Source: Planctomycetales bacterium 10988 (GTDB lineage: Bacteria > Planctomycetota > Planctomycetia > Pirellulales > Pb10988). Taken from it: DNA of 64,000 bases. A program made the translations under genes and the position numbers. The notes beneath the pieces were generated by a model. It had not been told where the DNA came from and made no database searches. It was given only the letters and a program-made list of their open reading frames with translations. Below, one piece after another: positions 18,276 through 27,320 of the stretch (position 1 is its first letter; the number at the start of each line of letters is the position of its first letter). Location: contig CP043547.1 of NCBI GenBank assembly GCA_009664345.1, forward strand, positions 5,980,709 to 6,044,708. The letters run 5' to 3'.

Positions 18276-19301
18276 GGAAATCTCATTCGCTTCGATGGTG
18301 ACCAAGGTTCCTTTTTTTCCTTTCTTCTTGAAGCCGATCTTTACCGGCAGGAATTTTTGGATCACCTTGGCATTCGTTTTCGTGTGCTGCGTGAGGTCAT
18401 GGGTGAGAAAGCTCCCTTTCCCAGCCAAGGCCATCGGCAGGAGCAACTGATCGGCCAAATGAATCCCGACAGGGACTTTGGCCCGTTGATACTGTTGAAT
18501 GGCATCCGCGACCGCATCGGCGACCCGCTCCGAGGAAACCCCTTTTTCGCCGAAGCCTGTAATCACCTCTTGATGCGAATCCACCGTCAAGGTCGCCACC
18601 AAAGCATTCCCAGGCCCGCGACTAGGAAGCTCTTCGATCGCAAGTTCTTCCGCTGACCAGTTGAGTCGGTCTTGTAATTGCTGAAGCTCTCGCTCTCCGA
18701 TGTGATGAGAAAGGTTCGCCAAGTACGCCACCGCGCGACGTTCGGCGATCGGCCCTCGTTCCAAAAACTCAACCGGATTGAGCCGCTCCACTCCTTGCAG
18801 TTCCAGTTCCCATTCGCCACCACCAGCAGGATAAAACCCAGCGGATTTCATTTCCAGTCGGCTGCGAATTCCCATTTTCTCTAAGACCGGAAGATAAGTT
18901 CGTTCCAGAAAATCAAGCGGCGGGGCCTGCGTGTTGTGCGTTCCCCCAGTGAAACTCAACCGGCTGACTTCGCCCGTCAACGCCAGCGGCAAAGCAACCG
19001 TTTGAAATACCAGCGTCGAACTTCCCGCTGTCTCCAACGGAAAGGTGTATTCTCCCGCTTTGCAAGACTTCGGCGCGAAGGTCAAGCTTTGGGAGTGAAG
19101 AGCATCGCCACTCACCTCTGCTTCCGAGATCGCCGCAGCCGCGCGGACCGCAGCCAAGTGCTGAGCCTTCAAACCCGGTGGTCTCCGTTTCGCTCTTAAA
19201 TTGTCAATGCGAATCGGTTGCTTGGTCAGGATCGACAAGCTCAGCGACGAACGGAGGATTTGCCCCCCTCCTTCTCCTTGCGAACCATCAATTTCAATCA
19301 T
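18273..19301 (-). CDS. rtcA: RNA 3'-terminal phosphate cyclase
   Basis: RtcA converts RNA 3'-phosphate ends to 2',3'-cyclic phosphates using ATP through a covalent enzyme-AMP. The 342-residue protein shows the family signature at the start (EIDGSQGEGGGQILRSSL), then RAKRRPPGLKAQHLAA, ETAGSSTLVFQT and a GFYPAGGGEWEL segment. Near the end, LTQHTKTN has His306, matching the nucleophile His of the E. coli enzyme at nearly the same position. Length agrees with the family. No rtcB ligase or RtcR regulator is beside it, unlike the enterobacterial operon. It is divergent from a potassium channel gene. Confidence 0.95.
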   Translation of the reverse strand: MIEIDGSQGEGGGQILRSSLSLSILTKQPIRIDNLRAKRRPPGLKAQHLAAVRAAAAISEAEVSGDALHSQSLTFAPKSCKAGEYTFPLETAGSSTLVFQTVALPLALTGEVSRLSFTGGTHNTQAPPLDFLERTYLPVLEKMGIRSRLEMKSAGFYPAGGGEWELELQGVERLNPVEFLERGPIAERRAVAYLANLSHHIGERELQQLQDRLNWSAEELAIEELPSRGPGNALVATLTVDSHQEVITGFGEKGVSSERVADAVADAIQQYQRAKVPVGIHLADQLLLPMALAGKGSFLTHDLTQHTKTNAKVIQKFLPVKIGFKKKGKKGTLVTIEANEIS

Positions 19302-19388
19302 TTCAATCTTTCTTATCAGATGTTTGTTTTTAGATCATCGTAACAAGACAATGTTTCTCACCAAAAAGTTCTGGAAAAAAACGCAGGG

Positions 19389-19416
19389 TTCGCATACAAG
19401 GTGACTTCCCTATAAT
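19389..19416 (+). promoter_or_regulatory. Candidate promoter for potassium channel gene
   Basis: A consensus TATAAT at 19411-19416 has a weak TTCGCA 16 bases upstream. The channel start codon is 60 bases past the -10 box. Confidence 0.4.
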
Positions 19417-19476
19417 GAACTACCTCGGAGGAACTAATTTTTTCGCGACTCCCCCCGATAACGCAAGGAAGCAATC

Positions 19477-20334
19477 ATGGCTTCAGACAACCAAGAACCT
19501 CAGGAATCGCCAGATCTATTAAAGCAAGTTGTCGACTTCTTTGATCGATTGGCAATTCCGTTAGTATGGTACAGTGTTTTGATGCTGGCGATCGAATGCC
19601 ATCTCTATCCTGGCCAGACGAGTTATGACAGTCATCCGTTTTTTCTTTGGTCGGAAAGGGTGGTTGCGTCCCTGTTTACTCTCGAATATCTTTTTCGATG
19701 CCTACGAAATTCAGGCAAAGGCTTTTATCCTTTCACCGTTTTTGGAATGATTGATCTGGTGTCGATCTTACCCTTTTGGCTGGGTTTTATTCCGGCGGTT
19801 CGTGCAGAGCTCGATCTCGTACGAACGCTGCGCGTGTTGCGAATGCTCAAGTTTTTTCGCTATAGCCGTGGCCTGCAAGTGATGACCCTCGGGTTTTATC
19901 GAGCGTTTTTCCACCTGAAGCCGCTTCTGTTGGCGACTTCGATGATTATCTTCTTTACGATGTTTGCACTTTATGAAGTCGAAGGGCCGCATCAAGAAGA
20001 GTTTCGAAGTCTGTTTTTGATCTTTTGGTTTTTGGAAGTGACAGGTACTACCGTGGGCTATGGGGACTTTGCGCCTCATACTTACTTTGGAAAAGCAATC
20101 GTAATGTTCTATATGGTAGCTGGTCTGGCGATTTTTATGGCTTGCTTCAGTGCGATCACGTCTTCCTTTGAACAAGTATTCGAAGACGCCAACGATCCCG
20201 AATTCAATCCACTTGATGAATTTGCGAAGGTAAGTCGAAAACAATCGCGGCTTGAAGAACTCTTTCGCGATACGGGAACTACCGATGATGAAGATGCCGC
20301 TGCCGAGGAAGAACATGAAGGCATTACCTTTTAA
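19477..20334 (+). CDS. Voltage-gated potassium channel
   Basis: The 285-residue membrane protein has six hydrophobic segments and a pore loop. S1 is at about 28-48 and S2 near 60-78. An S4-like helix with regularly spaced arginines is at about 108-130 (DLVRTLRVLRMLKFFRYSRG). The selectivity filter TGTTVGYGD is near 190-200, followed by the last helix (AIVMFYMVAGLAIFMACFSAI). The TVGYGD filter means K+ selectivity. The cytoplasmic tail is about 60 residues, acidic and without a recognisable regulatory domain. AAGGAAG precedes the ATG by 6 nt. It is divergent from rtcA. Confidence 0.93.
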   Translation: MASDNQEPQESPDLLKQVVDFFDRLAIPLVWYSVLMLAIECHLYPGQTSYDSHPFFLWSERVVASLFTLEYLFRCLRNSGKGFYPFTVFGMIDLVSILPFWLGFIPAVRAELDLVRTLRVLRMLKFFRYSRGLQVMTLGFYRAFFHLKPLLLATSMIIFFTMFALYEVEGPHQEEFRSLFLIFWFLEVTGTTVGYGDFAPHTYFGKAIVMFYMVAGLAIFMACFSAITSSFEQVFEDANDPEFNPLDEFAKVSRKQSRLEELFRDTGTTDDEDAAAEEEHEGITF

Positions 20335-20416
20335 GCAAGCTGGAAACTTTTTCTCAGACGACTCTGTCCTAGTTGCGGTCAGCAGCCTGAGCCTCCCTCG
20401 TAAGAGATGTAGTTGG

Positions 20417-22786
20417 ATGATACTAAAAAACACTTTTTGGTTCTTGATTTGGCTTGGGCTTTGTTGCTACTCCGCGTCAGGTTTCGCAGAACGACAAGAG
20501 ATTGGGAAATTCAACGCATTCTTTCTCGACGGAGAACGCATCAATGCCGCAGAGATCGAAGGCTGGAGCCAAGGAGAAGGCGAACCCTCAATCAATCAAA
20601 AAGCACTTTTTGATTCTGAAAACCCGGCCCGTTGGGTTTTGAATCGGCTCTTAGAGACAGGACATTCGCCGGAGGTTTTGGTTGAATTTTGGACCGGGGA
20701 TTGTCTGCCTGGCGAAGTCACGGGGTATCGCTATGGCCTCAATCATCCGATCGAGCAGCGATTCCCTCATGTCATCGTCGATTGTCCGCTGCCAGTTGGA
20801 TCGCCCGATCAGCCGTGGATGAGTGGACGAATTCGCGTGCGAACCGAAGCCATTCGCCGGGTCGTTTGGCAGCCGCGGGGCGGAAGTGGTTTTCAACCAG
20901 GAACGCTGTTTCTCCGCGATGGCTCGCAGATTGTATATCGAGCGTTACGCTGGACGGAGCGAGGGATCGAACTCTTACGCGAGGAAGGAACCGTCAGTGT
21001 TTCCTTTTCCCAGATTGCGGAATTGCACTTCTTGCGACCCCCTGCTTGGGAGCCGATGTGGGAGCAGTTGGCCTCCCTTTCACCCGATGGCAAGACGCGA
21101 CTCATACAACTGGAAACGGCCAGCGGACTCTTGGCGACGACCTCCCGAGATCGTCTTTCGCTTGAAGTAGGCACGACCATGAAAGCGGTTCGCTTCCATC
21201 GCATCCAACCAGCTTGGAGCCTCGACCCGCTCTGGGTTCCGCTATCCACCATCTCCTGCTGGCGTTTCTTTGCTCCGCATGAAGTGCTTCTCTCGAATCT
21301 TGAACCGCAGTTGATTGAGCAGACTCCGATCCTGGCCGGTTACTGGCAAGTGCAGAAAAATCGAAGCGTGCTCCAAATCTCGTTCTCTGAATTCTCACCA
21401 CAAGCTACTTGGGGGCTTGGGGTGCTGGGAAATGCACGGCTCACGTTTTCCTTGCCGCCGTTTTCGAAAAATTTCACTTGTCGAGGAAGACTCGATCCGT
21501 CTGTGGGAGCGGGAGGGTGTGTACAGTGCCGCATCCTGTGGAGACGCGAGCAAGAGGAAAAAGTACTTTTTGAAAGTCCGGTGCTTGTCGGATCGCAAGA
21601 GTCCTTCGAAACTCCGCAACTTTCTCTATCGAAGCCCGAGAAAAAAGTTCAACAGACCCAGCTTCTCTTGGAGGTGAATTCCACCCCGGAAGAACGTCCC
21701 CAAGGTGCGGACCCCTTTGATATTCGCGATGCCTTGAATTGGATCGAGCCTTTGCTGGTCCTTGACCCCAAGGCATTGCAAGCGATTCTCAAAGAACGGT
21801 ATTCCGAGCAAATCCCGGCCTGGAACCAATGGCAATCCCCGCAGTTTCTGAGTGGAAAGTTGTCGCTCAAAGCCGTTTGGGAAAAGGGTGGTCTTGAGGG
21901 GCCTAGCTATGATTGGCAAGTCCAGCCGACCGAGGAATCCTTGCAACTGGTCCGCGAGTTGATCCCGACCGAGGATCAAAAGTGGCTTGTCATCAACACG
22001 ACTCGACCGGAAGCATCGCCTCCGTGTCAGCTTCGCGTCGAGGCAAATGGGAAACCTTTGGTAGAAAAGTGGGAGATTCCAACTCCTGAAGCGACTTCTA
22101 GCGTTGACCCGTTGACGGTGCCATTGCAAGACTATCTTGATCAAAAAGTCACGCTACGACTGATCCAATCGAGCGAGGCATCGGACGCCGCCGCACAGTG
22201 GAAAGCGATCTCTTTTCTCGATCAACCTCTTGGATTGCGTCGTTTATTCGAAGATGATCCGATCTGGCTCAATCAGTTCGAAGGGGAGGAAAACCAACTC
22301 TCATTCATTGCAAAAAGCGCTTTTAGCGGTCAAGGATCGCTCCAACTCCAAGCGGGCTCCCTCGGGAACACGGCGATCCAAGACTGGAATTATTCGATCA
22401 ATAACCGACCGGACTTGGGCGAATTTCGCTATCTACGGTTTGCCTGGAAAACGACCGAAGGGGCGAACATCGAACTTCAGCTTGCGGCCTCGGGGAAGTG
22501 GGATCGGCAGCAAGGTTCGCAACGCCAAGAAGGAAATGAACGCGTTTTGCAATACCGAGCTGGGCCGGATCGTTCAGAAAATCGTTATGTGAAGCAGATC
22601 GGTTTCAGCAGTCCCACCGAATGGACAATCATCACAAGGGACCTAGCCAGCGACTTCGGAAGTTTTAAACTGACAGGGTTGCAGTTTCATCTCAGCGAAG
22701 GCAGCACCGGGTGGATCGATCATATCTATCTTGCTCGGAAAATGAGCGACTTCGAATATCTCGATCCAGAGCTGGTGAATCCTTAG
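20417..22786 (+). CDS. Large exported protein of unknown function
   Basis: The 789-residue product has a signal peptide (MILKNTFWFLIWLGLCCYSASGFA). Residues about 30-330 hold repeated short beta segments built around DG and W residues (LFLRDGSQIVYRALRW, VSVSFSQIAELHFLRP). They suggest an SH3- or Sm-like barrel repeated three or four times. The C-terminal 170 residues look like a carbohydrate-binding-type beta sandwich (GSLQLQAGS, FRYLRFAWKT, WTIITRDLASDFG, TGLQFHLSEG, WIDHIYLAR). I name no family. The ATG is the only standard start between the preceding stop and the signal peptide. It contains four copies of the AAAAAgyrCTTTT-type motif in its coding sequence and converges on the next gene with 4 bases between. 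Confidence 0.75.
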   Translation: MILKNTFWFLIWLGLCCYSASGFAERQEIGKFNAFFLDGERINAAEIEGWSQGEGEPSINQKALFDSENPARWVLNRLLETGHSPEVLVEFWTGDCLPGEVTGYRYGLNHPIEQRFPHVIVDCPLPVGSPDQPWMSGRIRVRTEAIRRVVWQPRGGSGFQPGTLFLRDGSQIVYRALRWTERGIELLREEGTVSVSFSQIAELHFLRPPAWEPMWEQLASLSPDGKTRLIQLETASGLLATTSRDRLSLEVGTTMKAVRFHRIQPAWSLDPLWVPLSTISCWRFFAPHEVLLSNLEPQLIEQTPILAGYWQVQKNRSVLQISFSEFSPQATWGLGVLGNARLTFSLPPFSKNFTCRGRLDPSVGAGGCVQCRILWRREQEEKVLFESPVLVGSQESFETPQLSLSKPEKKVQQTQLLLEVNSTPEERPQGADPFDIRDALNWIEPLLVLDPKALQAILKERYSEQIPAWNQWQSPQFLSGKLSLKAVWEKGGLEGPSYDWQVQPTEESLQLVRELIPTEDQKWLVINTTRPEASPPCQLRVEANGKPLVEKWEIPTPEATSSVDPLTVPLQDYLDQKVTLRLIQSSEASDAAAQWKAISFLDQPLGLRRLFEDDPIWLNQFEGEENQLSFIAKSAFSGQGSLQLQAGSLGNTAIQDWNYSINNRPDLGEFRYLRFAWKTTEGANIELQLAASGKWDRQQGSQRQEGNERVLQYRAGPDRSENRYVKQIGFSSPTEWTIITRDLASDFGSFKLTGLQFHLSEGSTGWIDHIYLARKMSDFEYLDPELVNP
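20425..20439. repeat. Variant A5-N2-ACTTTTTG motif
   Basis: AAAAAACACTTTTTG, identical to the copy at 6831. It falls in codons 4-7 of the large exported protein, reading KNTF. Confidence 0.5.
20598..20612. repeat. Recurrent near-palindrome AAAAAGCACTTTTTG
   Basis: A core copy of the motif AAAAG-[CT][AG]-CTTTT. Here it lies inside a gene, read as K-A-L-F. The other core copies are at 21558, 22312, 23986, 24229, 52141 and 63929; looser ones are at 6831, 18236, 18261 and 20425. Role unknown. Confidence 0.65.
21558..21572. repeat. Recurrent palindrome AAAAAGTACTTTTTG
   Basis: AAAAAGTACTTTTT is a perfect 14 bp palindrome, inside the large exported protein gene and read as K-V-L-F. Confidence 0.65.
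22312..22324. repeat. Recurrent palindrome AAAAAGCGCTTTT
   Basis: AAAAGCGCTTTT is a perfect 12 bp palindrome in the same gene. It is read in another frame relative to the motif (K-S-A-F), so protein sequence does not explain its recurrence. Confidence 0.6.
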
Positions 22787-22790
22787 AACT

Positions 22791-23945
22791 TTATTTTTCA
22801 GGAACTTGCCAACAACAAATCTGCTGATCGTTGGAGCCTGAGAGCAACCACTTGCCATCCGGCGAAAAGGACAGAGCATTTACATAGTCAGTATGATGCT
22901 TCAACTCGTTGATCGGTTGTTTCGTGGTCGTATCGAAAACACGCACGATTCCGTCTCCGCCTCCTACGGCTAACCAAGGCTGTTTCGGAGAAAAGGCCAA
23001 CGCGGTGATGCTTTGGTCATTGCCTACCCATTGAGCTTCCGGCGTCATCGTCGAAAGGTTCCACAAACGAAGAAGGATCTCGCCACCGCCGGAAGCCAAC
23101 TGTTTATCATCGGAGGAAAACGCCACCGGGCCAGCCCATTTTTGTAATCCGCGAAAGACATGCCTGACTTTTTCCGACTGCCAATCCCACACTGCAACCT
23201 TCTGATCCCCGGAGCCGGAGGCCAAATAATTTCCCGATGGCGAAAAAGAGACGCCATGGATCGGGCCTTCATGACCACGCAAAGGAATCGAGCGGGGCGG
23301 CTTGGTCTGAACTTCCAGGTCCCAAACTTCGACCAGCGAATTCAACGCACCGGTTGCCAACCAGCGACCTTGAGGATGGATGGAAAGAGCCGAAATTTGG
23401 CCGTTGTAACCTTCCAGCCACGGCAAAACCATCTTCGGTTTCCAATGAATAATGTGGCTGCGACTCTTGGCCAAATCATTCTGGATGAGATAGGCCTCCT
23501 CAGAATTGGGCGAAATGGCAAGCGAACTGAAATCCCCTTCGAGTGGGCTGGGCGTACTTTCTGGATCTTCTTCGTTGCGGTTCCAGAGATAAATTTCCGC
23601 ACTCCCACCACAAGACAAAAAACGTTCGCTATCGGGGAAAAACTCCAGATCACTGACGAAGGTCGGTTGTTTCCAAGTGGAAACCAACTTCCAAGAGGGA
23701 GGAAGCGGCGGCAGAGCCGGCTTCTTCAGTTCCGGAAGCGGTGGCGGACTGACAGGGGGAGGAGGAATGACGGACTCTTCGTCTTCAGGAGTTTTCGCAA
23801 TCGGATCGTTGGCTTCCTCGGGGACCGATGTCGGTTCCACTTCGGGAATTTCCACCAACGGCTGTTCTTTTTCCGAGGTGCAACCTATCAGGAAGCCTGA
23901 AAGGAGGAGGCCGAGCATCCACCTTTGTTTTGAAAACTGAATCAT
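22791..23945 (-). CDS. WD40-repeat lipoprotein
   Basis: The 384-residue product has a lipoprotein signal (WMLGLLLSGFLIGC) and then a Pro/Glu-rich linker at about 25-85 (PPPPVSPPPLPE). About seven WD40 repeats follow, with clear blade ends such as LASGSGDQKVAVWDW, LAVGGGDGIVRVFD and LLSGSNDQQICCW. It should form a beta-propeller at the outer face of a membrane and bind other proteins. The ATG at 23945 with AAAGGA upstream is preferred to a GTG 21 bases earlier. A copy of the recurrent motif (23986-24000) lies 40 bases before it. Another lipoprotein gene lies just upstream on the same strand. Confidence 0.85.
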   Translation of the reverse strand: MIQFSKQRWMLGLLLSGFLIGCTSEKEQPLVEIPEVEPTSVPEEANDPIAKTPEDEESVIPPPPVSPPPLPELKKPALPPLPPSWKLVSTWKQPTFVSDLEFFPDSERFLSCGGSAEIYLWNRNEEDPESTPSPLEGDFSSLAISPNSEEAYLIQNDLAKSRSHIIHWKPKMVLPWLEGYNGQISALSIHPQGRWLATGALNSLVEVWDLEVQTKPPRSIPLRGHEGPIHGVSFSPSGNYLASGSGDQKVAVWDWQSEKVRHVFRGLQKWAGPVAFSSDDKQLASGGGEILLRLWNLSTMTPEAQWVGNDQSITALAFSPKQPWLAVGGGDGIVRVFDTTTKQPINELKHHTDYVNALSFSPDGKWLLSGSNDQQICCWQVPEK

Positions 23946-23985
23946 GCGACGAGAAATCCTTTTCACGAGTTACCGCTGAGTTTCG

Positions 23986-24000
23986 AAAAGCACTTTTTGC
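23986..24000. repeat. Recurrent near-palindrome AAAAGCACTTTTTGC
   Basis: Lies in the 73-base gap between the two lipoprotein genes, 40 bases before the WD40 gene start. This is the copy best placed to act as an operator. Confidence 0.65.
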
Positions 24001-24018
24001 TTTTGTGTCACTGTCAGT

Positions 24019-24939
24019 TTAGTTCGCTTGCCGAACTCGTTGAATTTGTTCAAGAAGGCCGTTTTTGATTCCCATATCTTGAATCGTGTCGGTGATTTCC
24101 TCCGCTTGTTCGAAGGCATCTTCCCAACGAGAATCCCCAAGCTTTTTCAATCGCTCTGCAAGGCTCAGATAGGCATACGCTTGGCTTTCGGGCTCTTCGA
24201 TGTTTTCCGCGGTTGCGAATCCTTGGTCAAAAGTACTTTTTGCATCGTCTTCAAGACCTAGGACTTGCTGAATCGCGGCGACTTCGGCGAGTGCTTCCGT
24301 CTTTTGGCGAGGATCGTTGAGCGACAAGGCTCCATTGTTTGCTTCGCCAATCAAGTCCGGCGTGCGTTGCGACAAGGGATCAGCTTCCGCATATCCTTTG
24401 GCAACCGCAAGTTGAGCCAATACCTGAGAGTAAGGATCGGCAATTTGCGGGAAAAGCCCTTCCGCTTCCTCCAAGGTTTCGAGGGCCTCGGTGACTTTCC
24501 CTGCCGCCGTTTGTAATTCGGCGATTTTGGAAAGGACGACCACCCGACGTTCAAGATCGTCGATCTCGACTACCGCCAGTTCGGCGGATTCAACCGACTT
24601 CACACTATCGGAACGCTGATCGCCTTCTCGCTGAATGCGGGCGGTTTCAACCAAAAGGTCGGCCTTTTCGGCAGGATTTTCAATTCTTAAGCAAGCATCG
24701 TAAGCTTTTCGCAAAGTTGATCGCACGTCGAATAAAGCTCCGGCGGCAATTTGATCTTCCGCAATCCGGTGCAACGCAATCGCTTGCGAGGTCGGATTGC
24801 CGAGTTTTTCAGCATCCGCAACACGCACCGCAAACGACGCCGAAGGACCACTCGACGAAGAGCCGCCCCCTGAACATCCCCAAGTTCCCACCAGCGTGAG
24901 CAAACAAATTCCGAGCCAAACATTCCGCCATACTTTCAT
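24019..24939 (-). CDS. Helical-repeat (TPR-like) lipoprotein
   Basis: The 306-residue product has a lipoprotein signal ending LVGTWGC, followed by a Gly/Ser-rich stretch. The rest is repeated helix pairs of about 35-40 residues. Each carries a variant of xAIALHRIAEDQIAAG, ALETLEEAEGLFPQI or AYAYLSLAERLKKLG, a TPR-like solenoid with acidic residues. AAGGGA precedes the ATG by 6 nt. It lies 53 bases downstream of the aminotransferase gene and upstream of the WD40 lipoprotein, so all three may be co-transcribed. A scaffold role is inferred only from fold. Confidence 0.8.
   Translation of the reverse strand: MKVWRNVWLGICLLTLVGTWGCSGGGSSSSGPSASFAVRVADAEKLGNPTSQAIALHRIAEDQIAAGALFDVRSTLRKAYDACLRIENPAEKADLLVETARIQREGDQRSDSVKSVESAELAVVEIDDLERRVVVLSKIAELQTAAGKVTEALETLEEAEGLFPQIADPYSQVLAQLAVAKGYAEADPLSQRTPDLIGEANNGALSLNDPRQKTEALAEVAAIQQVLGLEDDAKSTFDQGFATAENIEEPESQAYAYLSLAERLKKLGDSRWEDAFEQAEEITDTIQDMGIKNGLLEQIQRVRQAN
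24229..24242. repeat. Recurrent palindrome AAAAGTACTTTTTG
   Basis: Inside the TPR-like lipoprotein gene, on its template strand, read on the minus strand as K-S-T-F. Confidence 0.65.
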
Positions 24940-24992
24940 CGTGTTCCCTTACGCCGATAGATGTTGGTCTATTCTCAGTAGTTCTTGAGTTT

Positions 24993-26228
24993 TTACTCAA
25001 AGACAAATTGAACTTGTTTCAACCGATCCTCAGCCGCCGCCATCAGATCGTCTTCCGCCTGTTCGTCTTGGGCCACGTAAGTTGCCGAGAATCGGAGGAA
25101 CGAACCGGCATCATCCCAAGGCACCGTGCAGATCGATTGCTCGGTAATCAGGTATTGGCTCGCTTCTTCCGCATTTTGGAAGGTGGTCCCGTCGGCCAAT
25201 CCCGTTGGCGATTTTGTATAGAGGAAATAAGTCCCGCCAGGCATCTCGCATTGGAAACCGCAGCGTTTCAGCATGGCGACCAACTTTTCCAGGCGTCGTT
25301 TGTATTTATCGCGAATTTGATTGGGAATCGAGTCCTCTTCCAAGGCGGCACAAGCTGCCTTTTGAATGGCGATGAACTGCCCCGAATCGCTGTTATCCTT
25401 GACATCAGAAAAGGCTTGAACAATGGTAGGATTCCCGCAAACCCAACCGATTCGCCAACCGATCATGTCAAAACCTTTGGAGAGCGAATGCACTTCGACC
25501 CCGACATCTTTCGCACCTGGGATCGACAAGAAACTGAGCGGTTCCGCCCCGAAACTCAGGCAAAGATGAGCCGCATCTTGCACTACTACGATATTGTTCG
25601 TTTTGGCGAAGTCGACCACTTTACGGTAGAACTCCTCCGTGGCCAGCTTCCCGGTGGGACTATTGGGATAGTTGAGGACCAAGATTTTGGCTTTATCCAA
25701 GACGTCTGACGGAATCGAATCGAGATCGGGAAGGAAATCGTTTTCCGCCAAAAGTGGGAGTTTATGAACTTCGCCACCGTAGTACTTCGTATGCGTGCCG
25801 GCGACCGGATAGCCAGGAACGGTCATCAGGGTGATATCACCGGGGTTGATGAAGACCGCCGGGAGCATCGCCAGGGCCGGTTTGGAACCGATGCAGTGAT
25901 TGACTTCCGTCGCCAGATCGAGCTCGACGCCATAGCGACGGAGCATGAACGCGGCCGCGGCATCCTTGAAGGCTTGCACGCCGTTGTCGGCGTAACCGCG
26001 ATTTTCCGGCTGATTGATCTCTCGCTCCATGACTTGACGGACCCGCTCGTCGGCCATCTCATCATTTTCGCCAATGCCAAAATCAAGCAACGCCCGCTCA
26101 GGATGTTCGGCGAGGGCCTTTCGCTTGGCCCGCTTGATTTTCTCGAATTTATAGATTTCGGTCCCTTTTCCGTATTGGGCTCCCCCAATGCGTTCGGCAA
26201 AAAGCGTTTGGAAATATGGATCACTCAT
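24993..26228 (-). CDS. dapL: LL-diaminopimelate aminotransferase-type PLP enzyme
   Basis: DapL makes LL-diaminopimelate from tetrahydrodipicolinate and glutamate in one step of lysine and peptidoglycan-precursor synthesis. The 411-residue fold-type I aminotransferase has the segment RGYADNGVQAFKDAAA, NYPNSPTG at 186-193, and the cofactor Asp218 (VVVQDAAH). The Schiff-base Lys251 lies in SLSKGFDMIGWRIGW, with a late FLRFSATYVA segment for the substrate carboxylate arginine. Planctomycete proteins of this kind are, as I recall, labelled DapL. Specificity cannot be proved from motifs, and a broader aspartate-family aminotransferase is the alternative. It begins 168 bases after the radical SAM gene. 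Confidence 0.8.
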   Translation of the reverse strand: MSDPYFQTLFAERIGGAQYGKGTEIYKFEKIKRAKRKALAEHPERALLDFGIGENDEMADERVRQVMEREINQPENRGYADNGVQAFKDAAAAFMLRRYGVELDLATEVNHCIGSKPALAMLPAVFINPGDITLMTVPGYPVAGTHTKYYGGEVHKLPLLAENDFLPDLDSIPSDVLDKAKILVLNYPNSPTGKLATEEFYRKVVDFAKTNNIVVVQDAAHLCLSFGAEPLSFLSIPGAKDVGVEVHSLSKGFDMIGWRIGWVCGNPTIVQAFSDVKDNSDSGQFIAIQKAACAALEEDSIPNQIRDKYKRRLEKLVAMLKRCGFQCEMPGGTYFLYTKSPTGLADGTTFQNAEEASQYLITEQSICTVPWDDAGSFLRFSATYVAQDEQAEDDLMAAAEDRLKQVQFVFE

Positions 26229-26396
26229 CGGAAGTATTTCTTTAGGATCAGGAAGGAAAGAATCGGGTGTCCGGCCTTTGAAGTTCGGCGATTTACTGCC
26301 ATCGAAGACCGTTGAAAATCATCGCAAATTAGTAATCGCTCAACCTACCCGAACCGTTCTCATCTCGCAACCGGGGGCGGGTTTAGCAGAGAGGGC

Positions 26397-27293
26397 TCAA
26401 TCGGTTTTGCGGCCGTAAAAGGTTTCGACTTGGAGGGAAGTTCGCTCTTGGACCAAAGTGGCGAAGCGGTCTAATTCGTCATCCTCCAGCGGAGAGACAA
26501 ACGACTCTGCCGGACGACGGGCCACGGTATAGAGTTGCACGTACTTGATTTGCCCGCCTTCATTTTGAATTTCGTTTAAGCGATCGCAATAGGCGTGCTG
26601 TTCCGCCAAGCTCGGAGGTTCGTTTTCCACTTTCATAAAAAGCGATTGAATGACGAGGGGACGTTCCTTCGCGACATTGGTAATGTTGTTCAAGATGCGA
26701 TCGAAAGGAATCCGCGTGCGGTCGATGAAGTGATAATAGTCGGAAGTCCCGGCATCGAGCTTCGCCCAAATCTCTCCTTGATTCTCTGCCAGAACTTCAA
26801 GTCCTCGTTGAACTTGCGGACGATGGAACATGCTGGCATTCGTAATAAGTACCATTTTGACCTCATCCAGCCCAAACTGTCGCTTCAGCGCGGCACAGGC
26901 CGAAACAATGTCATCAAAGTTACGATAGGTGGTTGGTTCTCCATCGCCACTGAAGGCCATATCATTCAACCGTCGAAGCTCCGGCGGCGTCGCCTGAAAT
27001 TTTTCCGTTTGATAAAGCTGCCCACTGGTTGTAAGTTCCAGCATCCCTTCAAGTTCCGCTAACATCGATTCGGTTTCGACGAACTTCGTTTCGCTTTCAC
27101 TCCGGCGATCGACTTGGCAGTAAATACAATCAAAGTTGCAAACCTTATTCGGATTCAAATTGATTCCGATCGAGATTCCTTGCGAACGCCGGCTGAGCAC
27201 CGGATAGACGAATCGGTTCTGATCGAACGAGCGTTCGTGCTGCGTGTGCAGTGAATGGGTTCTGGGAAGCGAAGGTTGGGATGGGGGCATCAA
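26397..27293 (-). CDS. Radical SAM protein
   Basis: The 298-residue protein has the radical SAM cluster motif CNFDCIYC (CxxxCxxC) preceded by GINLNPNKV. Other core signs are FSGDGEPTTYRNFDDIV (the GE/GGEP region), LITNASM and WAKLDAGTSDYYH. These resemble the subset of small radical SAM enzymes with an N-terminal LSRRSQGISIGIN segment; the reaction is unknown. It lacks extra cluster-binding cysteines at the C terminus. Two Met codons open the frame; the first is used. It lies downstream of rplU, past a terminator, so it probably has its own promoter. Confidence 0.85.
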   Translation of the reverse strand: MMPPSQPSLPRTHSLHTQHERSFDQNRFVYPVLSRRSQGISIGINLNPNKVCNFDCIYCQVDRRSESETKFVETESMLAELEGMLELTTSGQLYQTEKFQATPPELRRLNDMAFSGDGEPTTYRNFDDIVSACAALKRQFGLDEVKMVLITNASMFHRPQVQRGLEVLAENQGEIWAKLDAGTSDYYHFIDRTRIPFDRILNNITNVAKERPLVIQSLFMKVENEPPSLAEQHAYCDRLNEIQNEGGQIKYVQLYTVARRPAESFVSPLEDDELDRFATLVQERTSLQVETFYGRKTD

Positions 27294-27320
27294 TCTGATT
27301 GGGGTGGAAGTTGCGAATGG

